From Aminobacter niigataensis (GTDB lineage: Bacteria; Pseudomonadota; Alphaproteobacteria; Rhizobiales; Rhizobiaceae): a stretch of 64,000 nt of DNA. The stretch is from positions 404,747-468,746 of the forward strand of contig NZ_JACHOT010000003.1 in the NCBI RefSeq assembly GCF_014200015.1, written 5' to 3'. How positions within the stretch are numbered: the first letter of the stretch is position 1; each line of letters starts with the position of its first letter. The position numbers and the translations under genes were made by a program. Below the pieces are notes generated by a model. That model searched no databases. It saw only the letters and a program-made list of their open reading frames with translations, and was not told the DNA's origin. Positions 52,865 to 62,619 of this stretch are shown here, piece after piece.

Positions 52865-54103
52865 CTATTCGAGCGGACGTTCGTCGGCGATGACCTTGCC
52901 GTCATTGGGCAGGCTGCCGGGGGCGACGATCTCGACGGCGCCCTTCATCTTGGTCGCGGCCTGCAATGCCGCCTCGAGCTCAACACGGAGTTCGTCGCTC
53001 GCCGCGCCGGCTTCGGCCTTGAGCAGCATCGTGTCCTGTGCGCCGTCGCGGCCGACGACGAGGCGAAGCCGGCCGAGACCGGAAAACCTGCGTCCGATGG
53101 CGGCAACCTGGGCCGGGTCGACGAACATGCCCTTGACCTTGGTGCGCTGGTCGGCGCGGCCCATCCAGCCGGCGAGCCGCATGTTGGTACGGCCGCAGGA
53201 GCTGAGGCCGGAGAGCACCCGCGACAGGTCGCCGGTGCCGAAACGCAGCAAGGGATATTCCGGGACGAGGCGTGTGACCACGACCTCGCCAACCTCGCCA
53301 TCGGCCACAGCCTCGCCGGTGCCCGGGCGTACGATCTCGACGATCAGCCCCTCGTTGACGACAAGGCCCGAGCGCGCCGTGGTCTCATAGGCGGCGACGC
53401 CGAGTTCGGCGCTGGCATAGGCCTGGTAGGCGTCGATGCCGGCGCCGGCGATCTCCTGCTGCAGCGAGGCCGGGAACGCGGCACCCGATACCAAGGCGTG
53501 GCGGAACGGATTGACGGCACCGGTGGCACTCATGCGGTCGAGCAGGATCTTGAGGAAGTCGGGCGTGCCTATATAGCCGGACGGCTTGAGCGCTACGACC
53601 GCCTCGACCTGTTGGTCGGTGTTGCCGACACCGGCGGGGATCACCGCGCAGCCGAGCGCATGGGCACCCGATTCCATCATGTGGCCGCCCGGTGTCAGGT
53701 GGTAGCTGAAGGCATTGTGGACGATGTCTTCCCGACGCATGCCGGACGCGAAAAGGGCCCGCGCGGCCCCCCACCAGTCGTCGCCGCGGCCTTCGGGATC
53801 GAAGATCGGCCCGGGGGAGACGAGCAGGCGCTTCAGCGCGCCTGGCCTGACGGGCGACAGGCCGGCGAAGGGCGGATCCTTGGCCTGCAGGGCAAGCAGG
53901 TCGCCCTTGCGGATGACCGGCACCTGCTGGAGCGCTGCACGGTCGATGAGGCTCGCAGCCGCAATGCCCTCGAGCTGCTGGCGCAGCGCCGGCGCGCCGG
54001 CTTGCGCGCCATCGAGCAGCGACTGCAGCCTAGCAAAAAGTGCGGCCTCGCGGACGGCCGGATCCTGGGTTTCCGCGGCATCGTAATGTGCGTTCGTGAC
54101 CAT
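52865..54103 (-). CDS. Phenylacetate-CoA ligase-like adenylate-forming enzyme (PaaK family)
   Basis: This is an ANL-superfamily enzyme of 412 residues, similar in build to PaaK-type aryl-acid CoA ligases. Seen: YQAYASAELGVAAYE at the A5 position, LLRFGTGD (A7) and GRADQRTKVKGMFVDP (A8). The P-loop (A3) is divergent, with LLVSPGPIFDPEGRGDD in place of the usual YTSGTTG. This is common in PaaK-like genes linked to LIV transporters. The ATG at 54103 is preceded by AGGTGA. It is the last gene of the LIV cluster and probably activates the imported carboxylic acid or a catabolite. The substrate is unknown. Confidence 0.82.
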   Translation of the reverse strand: MVTNAHYDAAETQDPAVREAALFARLQSLLDGAQAGAPALRQQLEGIAAASLIDRAALQQVPVIRKGDLLALQAKDPPFAGLSPVRPGALKRLLVSPGPIFDPEGRGDDWWGAARALFASGMRREDIVHNAFSYHLTPGGHMMESGAHALGCAVIPAGVGNTDQQVEAVVALKPSGYIGTPDFLKILLDRMSATGAVNPFRHALVSGAAFPASLQQEIAGAGIDAYQAYASAELGVAAYETTARSGLVVNEGLIVEIVRPGTGEAVADGEVGEVVVTRLVPEYPLLRFGTGDLSRVLSGLSSCGRTNMRLAGWMGRADQRTKVKGMFVDPAQVAAIGRRFSGLGRLRLVVGRDGAQDTMLLKAEAGAASDELRVELEAALQAATKMKGAVEIVAPGSLPNDGKVIADERPLE

Positions 54104-54179
54104 GGTTCACCTAGGTTCTGGACGATGAGGGCGCGCCGCCCAACGGCATGACCGCGCAGCACCCGGAAAATGAAGCGGT

Positions 54180-55016
54180 TCAGGCGAGCCAGCGCTTGCG
54201 CCGCTTGTAGCTCTTGACCTCGCGGAACGACTTGCGGCCCTCGCCGCCAATGCCGAGATAGAATTCCTTGACGTCCTCGTTGTCGCGCAACGAGGCGGCG
54301 TCGCCATCCATGACGATGCGGCCGGTTTCCATGATGTAGCCGTAGGTGGCGTATTTCAGCGCCATGTTGGTGTTCTGCTCGGCCACCAGGAACGACACGC
54401 CCTGCTTGTCGTTCAGGTCCTTGACGATCTCGAAGATCTCGTCGACCACCTGCGGCGCGAGCCCCATCGACGGCTCGTCGAGTAGGATCATCTTGGGACG
54501 GCTCATCATGGCGCGGCCGATGGCGCACATCTGCTGCTCGCCGCCCGAGGTGTAGCCGGCCATCGACGATCGGCGCTGCCTCAGCCGGGGGAAGTAGCCG
54601 TAGATCATGTCGAGGTCGTCACGGATGGCGCGGTTGCCGTCGCGCCGCGTGAAGGCACCGGTGAGCAGGTTTTCCTCGATGCTGAGATGGCCGAAGCAGT
54701 GCCGCCCCTCCATCACCTGGATGCAGCCGCGCCGCACCAACTCGTTCGGGCTGAGGCTGTCGACACGTTCACCGTCGAACTCGATCGAGCCCTTGGTGAC
54801 CTCGCCGCGCTCGGCATGCAGAAGATTTGAGATCGCCTTCAGCGTCGTCGTCTTGCCGGCGCCATTGGCGCCGAGGATGGCGACGATGCCGCCCTGCGGG
54901 ACAGTCAGCGACACGCCCTTGAGAACGAGGATGACGTGATCGTAGATCACTTCGATGTTGTTGACCGACAGCATCGGGCGGGCCGGCTCGACCGCGTTGG
55001 AAGCATGTTCAGACAT
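54180..55016 (-). CDS. LIV-type ABC transporter ATPase (LivF-like)
   Basis: This is the second ATPase of the second LIV importer, 278 residues. Seen: Walker A GANGAGKTT, signature TSGGEQQMCAIGRAMM, and Walker B MILLDEPSMGLAP. A C-terminal extension of about 35 residues (LGIGGEGRKSFREVKSYKRR) is typical of LivF proteins in CoA-ligase-linked clusters. The ATG at 55016 has GGAG at 8 bp. It follows the binding-protein gene across a hairpin (55038-55061). Confidence 0.9.
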   Translation of the reverse strand: MSEHASNAVEPARPMLSVNNIEVIYDHVILVLKGVSLTVPQGGIVAILGANGAGKTTTLKAISNLLHAERGEVTKGSIEFDGERVDSLSPNELVRRGCIQVMEGRHCFGHLSIEENLLTGAFTRRDGNRAIRDDLDMIYGYFPRLRQRRSSMAGYTSGGEQQMCAIGRAMMSRPKMILLDEPSMGLAPQVVDEIFEIVKDLNDKQGVSFLVAEQNTNMALKYATYGYIMETGRIVMDGDAASLRDNEDVKEFYLGIGGEGRKSFREVKSYKRRKRWLA

Positions 55017-55037
55017 CAGCAAGCTCCGGGACAAAGG

Positions 55038-55061
55038 TCCCTCCCCCTGACGGGGAAGGGA
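55038..55061 (-). other. Intercistronic hairpin after LIV binding-protein gene
   Basis: TCCCTCCCC (55038-55046) pairs with GGGGA-AGGGA (55052-55061) with one bulged A and a 5-base loop. It lies between the binding-protein stop and the livF start, and there is no T run. It resembles the C-rich palindrome at 14401-14421. Confidence 0.5.
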
Positions 55062-55080
55062 CAGGGTTCAAGCTGCAGCC

Positions 55081-56412
55081 TTACGAGGCGTCGCAGGCCT
55101 CGGCGCGGGCCGGCCACGGTGCGTTCTTCTCGGCATAGGCCTTGGCGTCGGCATCGAGCAGCGGCCCGACCTTGTCGCTCATCGGCGCGATGTAGTCGGA
55201 CACCTTCTCGTAGGTGGTGCCGTTCCAGCTCTGGACGAAGGTCGAGAAGTGGCCGTTGTGGTCGGCGCAGGAGAGCTTGACCGCACCGGTGAAGCCTTCG
55301 AGGCCGATTTCCTTGAGCCGCGCCTCATCGATGTTGAGGCCTTCCAGGCCGCGGCGAACGTCCTCGCCGGTGACCGCCTTCTTGCCGGTGATCTCCTGCG
55401 CCTTGCGGATCGCCTCGGCGATCAGCATCGAATTGTAGATGCCGCGGTTGTAGAGAACCTGGCCGACCTTGTCCTTGCCAGAAACCTGGCTTTTGCCGGC
55501 ATCGACGACGTGCTTCTGGATGTCGGCGAGAAGCGGGAAGTCCGCACCAACGGCATGCCAGTTCAGCGTCTTGAAGCCCTTTGCGCCGTCGCCGGCACCC
55601 TTGGCGTCATCCTCGCTCGGCCACCAGATCGAGATGAACTTCTCCATCGGGTAGTTGGTCTTCACCGCTTCCTTGACGGCGGTGGCATTCAGCGCGCCCC
55701 AGCCGTAGAGGATCATGTAGTCGGGCTTGTCGCGGCGAACGCTCAGCCACTGCGACGACTGGTTCTGCATGTCGGCGGCGGCCACCGGATAGAGCTTGGC
55801 CTCGAAGCCGAGTTCCTTCGACAGCTGCTCGATCAGCGGCAGCGGCTCGCGGCCGAAGCTGGCGTCGAGATAGATGTAGCCGATCTTCTTGCCCTTGAGC
55901 TTGTCGATGCCGCCGCCTTCCTGGGTGGCGATGTATTGCAGGATCTGGGTGAAGCCGTCCCAGTAGGTTGCCGGCGGGTTGAAGATCCATGGGAAGGTGT
56001 CGCCCTTGGCCGAGGCCGACAGGCCGTAGGCCATCGACAGCACCGGGATTTTGTCCACGGCCGCCTTGGGGATCAGCGGCAAGGTGATGCCTGTCGACCA
56101 CGGATTGACGATCACCGGCTTCTTGGGCTTCACCGATTCATAACATTCGAGGCCCTTCTTGGTGTCGTAGCCGGTCTCGCACTCCTCAACGATCAGCTTG
56201 ACGCCGCCGATGCCGCCGTCGCGCTCGTTGAGAAGCGTCAGGTAGTCGTGCATGCCGTTGGCGATCGGCGTTCCGGACCCGGCAAACGGGCCGGTGCGAT
56301 AGGTGAACAGCGGCACGTAGATCGATTCTTCCTGGGCCTGCGCGCCGTGCACGGCCGGCAAGGTCAGCGATGCTGCTGCAGAAAGTGCGTATAGCCAGTT
56401 CTTGAGCGACAT
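55081..56412 (-). CDS. Periplasmic substrate-binding protein of the second LIV importer
   Basis: This type I periplasmic binding protein has 443 residues, with a signal peptide (MSLKNWLYALSAAASLTLPA to VHGAQA). The mature part starts QEESIYVPLFTYRTGPFAGS and carries Peripla_BP_6-type lobes. Cysteines in EECETGYDTKKGLEC could form a disulphide. The family binds amino acids, amides, aromatic acids or dicarboxylates. The two CoA ligases in the cluster suggest a carboxylic acid. It sits within the operon after the permeases rather than first. Confidence 0.88.
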   Translation of the reverse strand: MSLKNWLYALSAAASLTLPAVHGAQAQEESIYVPLFTYRTGPFAGSGTPIANGMHDYLTLLNERDGGIGGVKLIVEECETGYDTKKGLECYESVKPKKPVIVNPWSTGITLPLIPKAAVDKIPVLSMAYGLSASAKGDTFPWIFNPPATYWDGFTQILQYIATQEGGGIDKLKGKKIGYIYLDASFGREPLPLIEQLSKELGFEAKLYPVAAADMQNQSSQWLSVRRDKPDYMILYGWGALNATAVKEAVKTNYPMEKFISIWWPSEDDAKGAGDGAKGFKTLNWHAVGADFPLLADIQKHVVDAGKSQVSGKDKVGQVLYNRGIYNSMLIAEAIRKAQEITGKKAVTGEDVRRGLEGLNIDEARLKEIGLEGFTGAVKLSCADHNGHFSTFVQSWNGTTYEKVSDYIAPMSDKVGPLLDADAKAYAEKNAPWPARAEACDAS

Positions 56413-56460
56413 TTCGTTCTCCTCCCTACTTCTTTTGCAATTCCGTCTTGTGCATGGCCC

Positions 56461-57537
56461 CTAGTAAGGGAAGGGCCACACACGAAGCTTCTGCTTGGCG
56501 ATCTGCCAGAGCCGCGCGAGGCCGTGCGGTTCGACGATCAGGAAAAAGATGATGAGGGCGCCGACGATCAGATACGTCAGGTGCTCCACCGTTGCGGCAG
56601 CAATGGGCAGGCCAAGCGCCTCGGGCAGCATGCGGATGACGATCGGCAGGATGTGGATCAGCGCTGCGCCAAAGAAGCTGCCGATCATCGAGCCGAGGCC
56701 ACCGATGATGACCATGAACAGCAAAAGGAACGACAGCTTGATGTCGAAGGCCGATGGCTCGGCGGCCCCGAGCCAGAGGAAGACCATGAGCGCGCCCGAA
56801 ACGCCGCAGTAGAAGGACGACACCGCAAACGCGAGCAGCTTTGCCGGCAAAAGGCGGATGCCCATCAGCTGCGCTGCAATGTCCATGTCGCGCACCGCCA
56901 TCCAGGTGCGGCCGATCCTGCCATGGACGATGTTGGAGGCGAGCAGGGTCATGACGACGACGATGACCAGCACCACGAGGTAGCGCGTGACGGGCGTGGC
57001 CGAGGGTCCGGTGATGGCCAGGCCGAACAGCTTCCGCGCCGGCACTTCGATGGCGCCGGACGGATTGTCGTTGTAGAGCCAGCTGATGCGCACGAAGCAC
57101 CACTGCAGGAAGAACTGCGCGGCCAGCGTCGCGACCGCCAGGTAGAAGCCCTTGATGCGCAGCGACGGCAGGCCGAACAGCACGCCGATGCCTGCGGCGA
57201 AGAAGCCCGAGCAGAGGATCCAGACCAGGATGTTGACGCCTGGAAAGATGGTCGACAGCTTGTAGGCCGAATAGGCGCCGACCCCCATGAAGGCGGCCGA
57301 GCCGAGGGAGAGCAGTCCGGTGTAGCCGACAAGGATGTTGAGCCCGATTGCGCCCAACGACAGGATCAGGAACGGCACCATCACCGAGGCAAGCAAGAAC
57401 TCGTTGCCGAACAGGGGCACCGCGACGAAGGCGATGAGCAGGATGAAGGCCAGGCCGAACCGGTCCTGCAGGATCGGGAACACTGCCTGGTCGGCCGCGT
57501 AGCTTTGCTTGAACTGGCCCGTCTCGCGATAGAACAT
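56461..57537 (-). CDS. LIV-type ABC transporter permease (LivM-like)
   Basis: This is an inner-membrane channel subunit of 358 residues with about ten hydrophobic segments. Seen: the LivM hallmark LVGYTGLLSLGSAAFMGVGAYS and the cytoplasmic loop VHGRIGRTWMAVRDMDIAAQ that meets the ATPases. It begins 4 bp after the LivH-type stop. It differs clearly from the LivM of the first cluster, so the two importers are not recent duplicates. Confidence 0.9.
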   Translation of the reverse strand: MFYRETGQFKQSYAADQAVFPILQDRFGLAFILLIAFVAVPLFGNEFLLASVMVPFLILSLGAIGLNILVGYTGLLSLGSAAFMGVGAYSAYKLSTIFPGVNILVWILCSGFFAAGIGVLFGLPSLRIKGFYLAVATLAAQFFLQWCFVRISWLYNDNPSGAIEVPARKLFGLAITGPSATPVTRYLVVLVIVVVMTLLASNIVHGRIGRTWMAVRDMDIAAQLMGIRLLPAKLLAFAVSSFYCGVSGALMVFLWLGAAEPSAFDIKLSFLLLFMVIIGGLGSMIGSFFGAALIHILPIVIRMLPEALGLPIAAATVEHLTYLIVGALIIFFLIVEPHGLARLWQIAKQKLRVWPFPY

Positions 57538-57541
57538 GGTG

Positions 57542-58516
57542 TCAGATCCGCTCGATTATCTTGTCGCCGAACAGACCCTGCGGCCGATACAGCAGGAACA
57601 GCAGGGCTATGGCGTAAGCAAACCAGCTCTCGATGCCGCCGCCGAGCAGGGGGCCCCAGTAGAATTCGCCGAGCTTTTCGCCGATGCCGATGATCAGCCC
57701 GCCGACGATCGCGCCGGGCACCGAGGTCAGCCCGCCCAGCACCAGCACCGGCAGCGCCTTGAGCGCCACGATCTCGAGCGCGAAGGAGACGTCGGAACGG
57801 GCGCCCCACATGATGCCGGTCACCAGTGCGACCAGGCCGGCGGCGAACCAGACGATAACCCAGATCTGGTTGAGCGATATGCCGACCGAAAGCGCTGCCT
57901 TGTGGCTGTCGGCAACGGCGCGCAAGGCCCGGCCGATGCGGGTCTTCTGGAAGAACAGGGCGAGCCCGACGATCATCACGGAGGCGATGACGGCGGCGGC
58001 GATGTCGATCTTCTGGAAGCTGACAAGGCCGCCGAGCATCTCGACGTCGACCGAGCCGCTGGGCAGGAACAGCTCGCTGGCGATCATCTGCTTGGGGTCG
58101 CCGCCGAACACCATCTCGCCGAAGCCGATCAGCACATAGGTGACGCCGAACGTCGCCATGAACAGGATGATGTCGGGCTGGTTGACCAGCGGCCTCAGCA
58201 CGACGCGCTCGACCAGCATCGCCAGCACGAACATCACGCCCGCCGTCAGGATCAGCGCGACGAAGGCCGCGGTGTGGCCGGAAAAGCCCGCGGCCGAAAA
58301 CTTCTCGTAGAAGCCGACGAGGGTAAGCGCTGAAAACACGACCATGATGCCCTGGGCGAAGTTGAACACGCCCGACGCCTTGAATATGAGCACGAAGCCA
58401 AGGGCGATCAGCGCATAGAGGACGCCCGACACCAGCCCCTCCCACAGGGTCTGGACCAAAAGGTCGGGCATCTGCACCATCTGCACGAAGGGGTCGATGA
58501 AGATGTTGTAGAGCAT
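57542..58516 (-). CDS. LIV-type ABC transporter permease (LivH-like)
   Basis: This is a channel subunit of 324 residues. Seen: the LivH motif LIFKASGVFNFAQGIMVVFS early in the protein and the loop KTRIGRALRAVADSHKAALS that contacts the ATPases. The ATG at 58516 has a purine-rich GGAGG tract upstream. A 131-bp gap with no recognisable gene separates it from livG, larger than elsewhere in the cluster, so a secondary promoter there is possible. Confidence 0.9.
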   Translation of the reverse strand: MLYNIFIDPFVQMVQMPDLLVQTLWEGLVSGVLYALIALGFVLIFKASGVFNFAQGIMVVFSALTLVGFYEKFSAAGFSGHTAAFVALILTAGVMFVLAMLVERVVLRPLVNQPDIILFMATFGVTYVLIGFGEMVFGGDPKQMIASELFLPSGSVDVEMLGGLVSFQKIDIAAAVIASVMIVGLALFFQKTRIGRALRAVADSHKAALSVGISLNQIWVIVWFAAGLVALVTGIMWGARSDVSFALEIVALKALPVLVLGGLTSVPGAIVGGLIIGIGEKLGEFYWGPLLGGGIESWFAYAIALLFLLYRPQGLFGDKIIERI

Positions 58517-58647
58517 CGGTCTCCCTCCTCAGCCGGCCCGGCGCGTCGGACAGGCCTGGCGACATGCCGAGCCGCCTGCCGTCGTCTCCGCTGCCCTGCG
58601 TCTCGTGTTCATGCGGATTTTTCCTCCTCCACCAGACACCGGCATGG

Positions 58648-59420
<773 letters not shown>

Positions 59421-59424
<4 letters not shown>

Positions 59425-61394
59425 GCGGCGACCCCAAGCTTGGCGACTTGCGCAACCTCAGCCTCGGCGATGCGGACCCTGGCGGATATGATACCCTTGC
59501 GGCCGTCCTCGAAGGTCACTTCGGTCGAGATGTCGGAGGCCTCCGAGCCATTGTAGAGCGCGTCGACCAGAGGCTTGTAGCGTTCGGCGATGAAGCCACG
59601 GCGAACCTTCTGCGTGCGCGTCATCTCGCCGTCGTCGGCGTCGAGTTCCTTGTGCAGGATAAGGAAGCGCTTGATCTGCGCCGCCGCCATACGCGGCTCG
59701 GCGGCCAGCGCCCGGTTCACCTCGGCGACGTGACCGGTGAACATTTCATAGACCTCGGGGCGCTGCGCCAGCTCCTGGTAGGAGCCGTAGGCGATGTTCT
59801 TGCGTTCCGCCCAATTGCCGACCGCCGTCAGGTCGATGTTGAGCATGACCGTGACGAAGTCGCGGTCCTGCCCGAAGGCCACGGCTTCCTTGATGTTGGG
59901 GAAGAACTTCAGCTTGTTTTCGATGTATTTCGGCGCGAACAGCGCGCCCGAGCTCAACTTGCCGACATCCTTGGCGCGGTCGATGATGGTGAGGTGGCCG
60001 TCGGGATCGAAGAAGCCGGCGTCGCCTGTCTTCACGTAACCTTCCGGGGTGACCGTTTCTGCCGTGCGTTCAGCGTCCTTGTAATAGCCGACGAACTGGC
60101 CGGGTGAGCGATAGAGCACCTCGCCATCGTCGGCGATGCGGATCTCGACATTGGGCGTCGCCGGCCCGACCGTGCCGGCGCGGATCTGCCCGTCAGGCTG
60201 CGCGGTGACATAGAGAAAGGCCTCTGTCTGGCCGTAGAGCTGCTTCAGGTTGAGGCCGAGCGACCGGTAGAAGGAAAACAGGTCCGGTCCGATTGCCTCG
60301 CCGGCCGTGTAGGCGACGCGAATGCGGGAAAAGCCGAGCACGTTCTTCAGCGGCGCGTAAACCAGCAGGTTCCCGATCGAATAGCCGAGGCGGGCGCCGA
60401 GCGGCACCTTCTCGCCGTCGAGGATCTTTTCGCCCCAACGCCTAGCTACTCCGATGAAGTAATTGAACATGCCGCGCTTGAGCGCTCCGGCATCCTCCAT
60501 GCGGATGGTGATCCGGGTCAGCAGCGTCTCGAACACGCGCGGCGGCGCGAAATAGAAGCTCGGCCCGATCTCCTGCGTGTCGGCTTCCGCCGTTTCCCGG
60601 CTTTCGGGACAAGCGACGCAGAAGCCCGCGACCATAGACTGGGCGTAGTTGAGGTAGTGATCGCCGACCCAGGCCAGTGGCAGGTAGGCGAGCACTTCGT
60701 CGCGGTCGGTCAGCTTGTCGAAGGTGACGGTATCGCGCGCAGCCGCGATCGAGCCGCCGGCGGTCAGCAGCACACCCTTGGAGCGGCCTGTCGTGCCGGA
60801 GGTATAGAGGATGATGGAGATGTCGCTGGCCTGACCGCGGTCGCGCTCGGTATCAATCGCAGCGGCCGCGGAGCCGTCAGCCGCCAGTCGGACACGCCCC
60901 TGCTCGATGATGTCATGGATGGCGTGGAGCCGGCTGTGATCGTAGTCGCGCAAGCCGCGCGGCTCGTCATAGAGAACGGTGCGGAGCTTCGGCACGCGGT
61001 CCTGGACCGAGATCAGCTTGTCGACCTGCTCCTGATCCTGCACCGCCGCAAAGGCGACGTCGGCGTGGTCGAGCACATAGGCCATCTCGTCCGCGACCGC
61101 ATCGGCATAGACCGGCACGGGGATCGCCCCCAGCCATTGCGCGGCGAGAATGGTCCAGTACATGGCCGGCCGGTTCGCGCCGATGACGGCGATGGTCGCG
61201 CCGCGCTCCAGACCGAGTTGCTGCAAGCCGGCGGCATAGGCGCGGATGGTTTGGGCCAGCTCGCTCCAGTCCCATGTCCGCCAGATGCCGAGATCCTTGT
61301 GACGCATCGCCGGGCGGTTGGGCCGCAGGCGAGCATGCTCGCACAGCAGCTTGGCAAACGTATCGAGCTCGCGCGTTACGCTCCCTTGTGCCAA
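59421..61394 (-). CDS. AMP-dependent long-chain acyl-CoA synthetase-like protein
   Basis: This ANL-superfamily ligase of about 657 residues (FAA1-type) activates a carboxylic acid to its CoA thioester. Seen: P-loop ILYTSGTTGRSKGV (A3), YGQTEAF (A5), YVKTGDAGFF (A7), DRAKDVGKLSSG (A8) and a C-terminal TRTQKVRRGFI. The start is uncertain. A TTG at 61394 has GGGAGG at 7 bp and is preferred. A GTG at 61400 is too close to that site, and an ATG at 61508 has none. It is the first gene after the Crp-type regulator and is coupled to livG. The real substrate may be an aryl or branched acid rather than a long-chain fatty acid. Confidence 0.86.
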
Positions 61395-61540
61395 AGGCAC
61401 GCCTCCCGTTTGTTCCCTCGTAGATCGCCGGGTGTTCCCGGTCGTTGGATCGAAGCTCGCAACCTTGGCAGGCTTTTTCAAGGGCTGGCTTGACAGACAG
61501 GACGCCAATGTTCAGTCTTGGGTACCGGCCTCATGCGCCC

Positions 61541-61560
61541 TAGGCGTAATTGCACGCCTA
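61541..61560. promoter_or_regulatory. 20-bp palindrome upstream of the CoA-ligase/LIV operon
   Basis: TAGGCGT (61541-61547) and ACGCCTA (61554-61560) are perfect inverted repeats separated by six bases. They lie about 147 bp upstream of the ligase start in the gap after the Crp/Fnr-type regulator gene. The size suits a dimeric regulator, and Crp-family assignment is inferred from proximity. Confidence 0.45.
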
Positions 61561-61612
61561 ACCCTTTGAAATCATAGATATTCATAAACCACGCGCCACG
61601 CCGGCGGCCGCG

Positions 61613-62287
61613 CTACTCGCCGTAGCCGCGCAGCTTTTCCAGATCCAGGATCGTAACGCCGCCGCTCTCATTGCGGAGCAAGCCGGCCTTTTCCAGTTCT
61701 TGCAGGATTCGGTTGGCTACAGGCCGCGACACGCCGGCCAGCAAACCGATCTCCTCCTGGCTGATGTCGATGTGCGAACCGACGAAGGGACTGATCACCG
61801 GGTTGAACAGCGAGGCCAGGCTGCGCGCCACCTTGCCGGTCGAATCGAGCGTACGATCATGCTCGACCTGCGCAATGAACTGCCCGAGCCGCTCGTTGAT
61901 GAGCCGTACCAGCAGCCGGTCGAAGGCGACGCTGTTTTCGAAGAGCCAGAAAAATGTCGAGCGGTTGAGTAGTGCCACCTGCGTACGCCGCAGGGCAAGA
62001 ACGTCATACTGGCGCGGCTCGTCCTTGAGCAACGACCCTTCGCCGAACCAGCAACTCGGCGGCAGGCCGGCATAGGTCACGGCCTTGCCCGAGGTGGTGA
62101 TCGAACCCAGCCGCAACAGTCCGCTGACGACGCCGATCCAGTTGTCGATGCGATCGCCGCGATGGATGAAATAGGTCCCCGGCTCAAGGATGCGCAGCAT
62201 GATGCCGCGACGCGCACGCTCACGCTCATCCTCCGGCAGTTCCCGCGCCCAGAATACCGACGACAGAAATTGTTCCGGGCTTATCAC
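61613..62287 (-). CDS. Crp/Fnr-family transcriptional regulator
   Basis: This regulator has 224 residues. Seen: an N-terminal cyclic-nucleotide-binding-like barrel (GTYFIHRGDRIDNWIGVVSG) without an obvious iron-sulphur cysteine cluster, and a C-terminal winged helix with ISQEEIGLLAGVSRPVANRILQELE. The GTG at 62287 has AGGAG at 6 bp and is the best start. An ATG at 62347 would add 20 residues without a ribosome-binding site. It lies upstream of, and in the same direction as, the CoA-ligase/LIV operon, so it is the likely regulator. The effector is unknown. Confidence 0.86.
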   Translation of the reverse strand: MISPEQFLSSVFWARELPEDERERARRGIMLRILEPGTYFIHRGDRIDNWIGVVSGLLRLGSITTSGKAVTYAGLPPSCWFGEGSLLKDEPRQYDVLALRRTQVALLNRSTFFWLFENSVAFDRLLVRLINERLGQFIAQVEHDRTLDSTGKVARSLASLFNPVISPFVGSHIDISQEEIGLLAGVSRPVANRILQELEKAGLLRNESGGVTILDLEKLRGYGE

Positions 62288-62619
62288 GCGCGCTCCTGCA
62301 CACTGCCATGAAGGACGTGCGTACCATGCGGTGTGTGCCCTCGTCACGCCGGGAGGTCAGCTAATCGCCGCCAATCCGCTCTGCATTGCGAAATTTGGCC
62401 TTGAGTTTCTCGCGTCCGGCAATTAGCTAGTCGCTACCAGGCCGGGCCCCTCTGGCAGTCCATCAGGACTGTGATGTCGGACTGGACGTTCCAATCCGGG
62501 TGGCCTGGCTTTTGAAATCCCTACGCTGTAGCAGCACTTTTTGACACGCGCGGAATCCGCGTTGCCTACGGCTATGATTGCAAGCCGCGCCGCCCCCAGC
62601 TGAAAGCAAAGGGTGCCGC
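62288..62619. other. 332-bp gap between the Crp-type regulator and terC; no gene seen
   Basis: No convincing coding sequence is visible on either strand. The left half should contain the promoter of the Crp-type gene. The right half holds several inverted repeats described separately as a candidate structured leader of terC. A purine tract AAAGGG before the ATG at 62620 is the terC ribosome-binding site. Confidence 0.6.
62437..62513 (+). ncRNA. Candidate structured leader RNA upstream of terC
   Basis: The outer stem CCAGGCC (62437-62443) can pair with GGCCTGG (62502-62508). It would enclose a perfect hairpin CAGTCC-ATCA-GGACTG (62456-62471) and a second hairpin TGGA-CGT-TCCA (62483-62493). 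This gives a three-way-junction shape ending in CTTTT. Further hairpins CTAC-GCT-GTAG (62521-62531) and CGCGG-AAT-CCGCG (62549-62561) follow before terC. It could be a cis-regulatory leader or a small RNA with its own terminator. It does not match the manganese yybP-ykoY core that I would expect before terC genes. Confidence 0.35.

Noticed and set aside
62483..62500. T-loop-like string GTTCCAATCC considered as part of a tRNA
   Set aside because: No matching acceptor, D or anticodon arms can be drawn around it.
62437..62619. yybP-ykoY manganese riboswitch upstream of terC
   Set aside because: The conserved GGGGAGUA-type core is absent, so only a generic structured leader is claimed.
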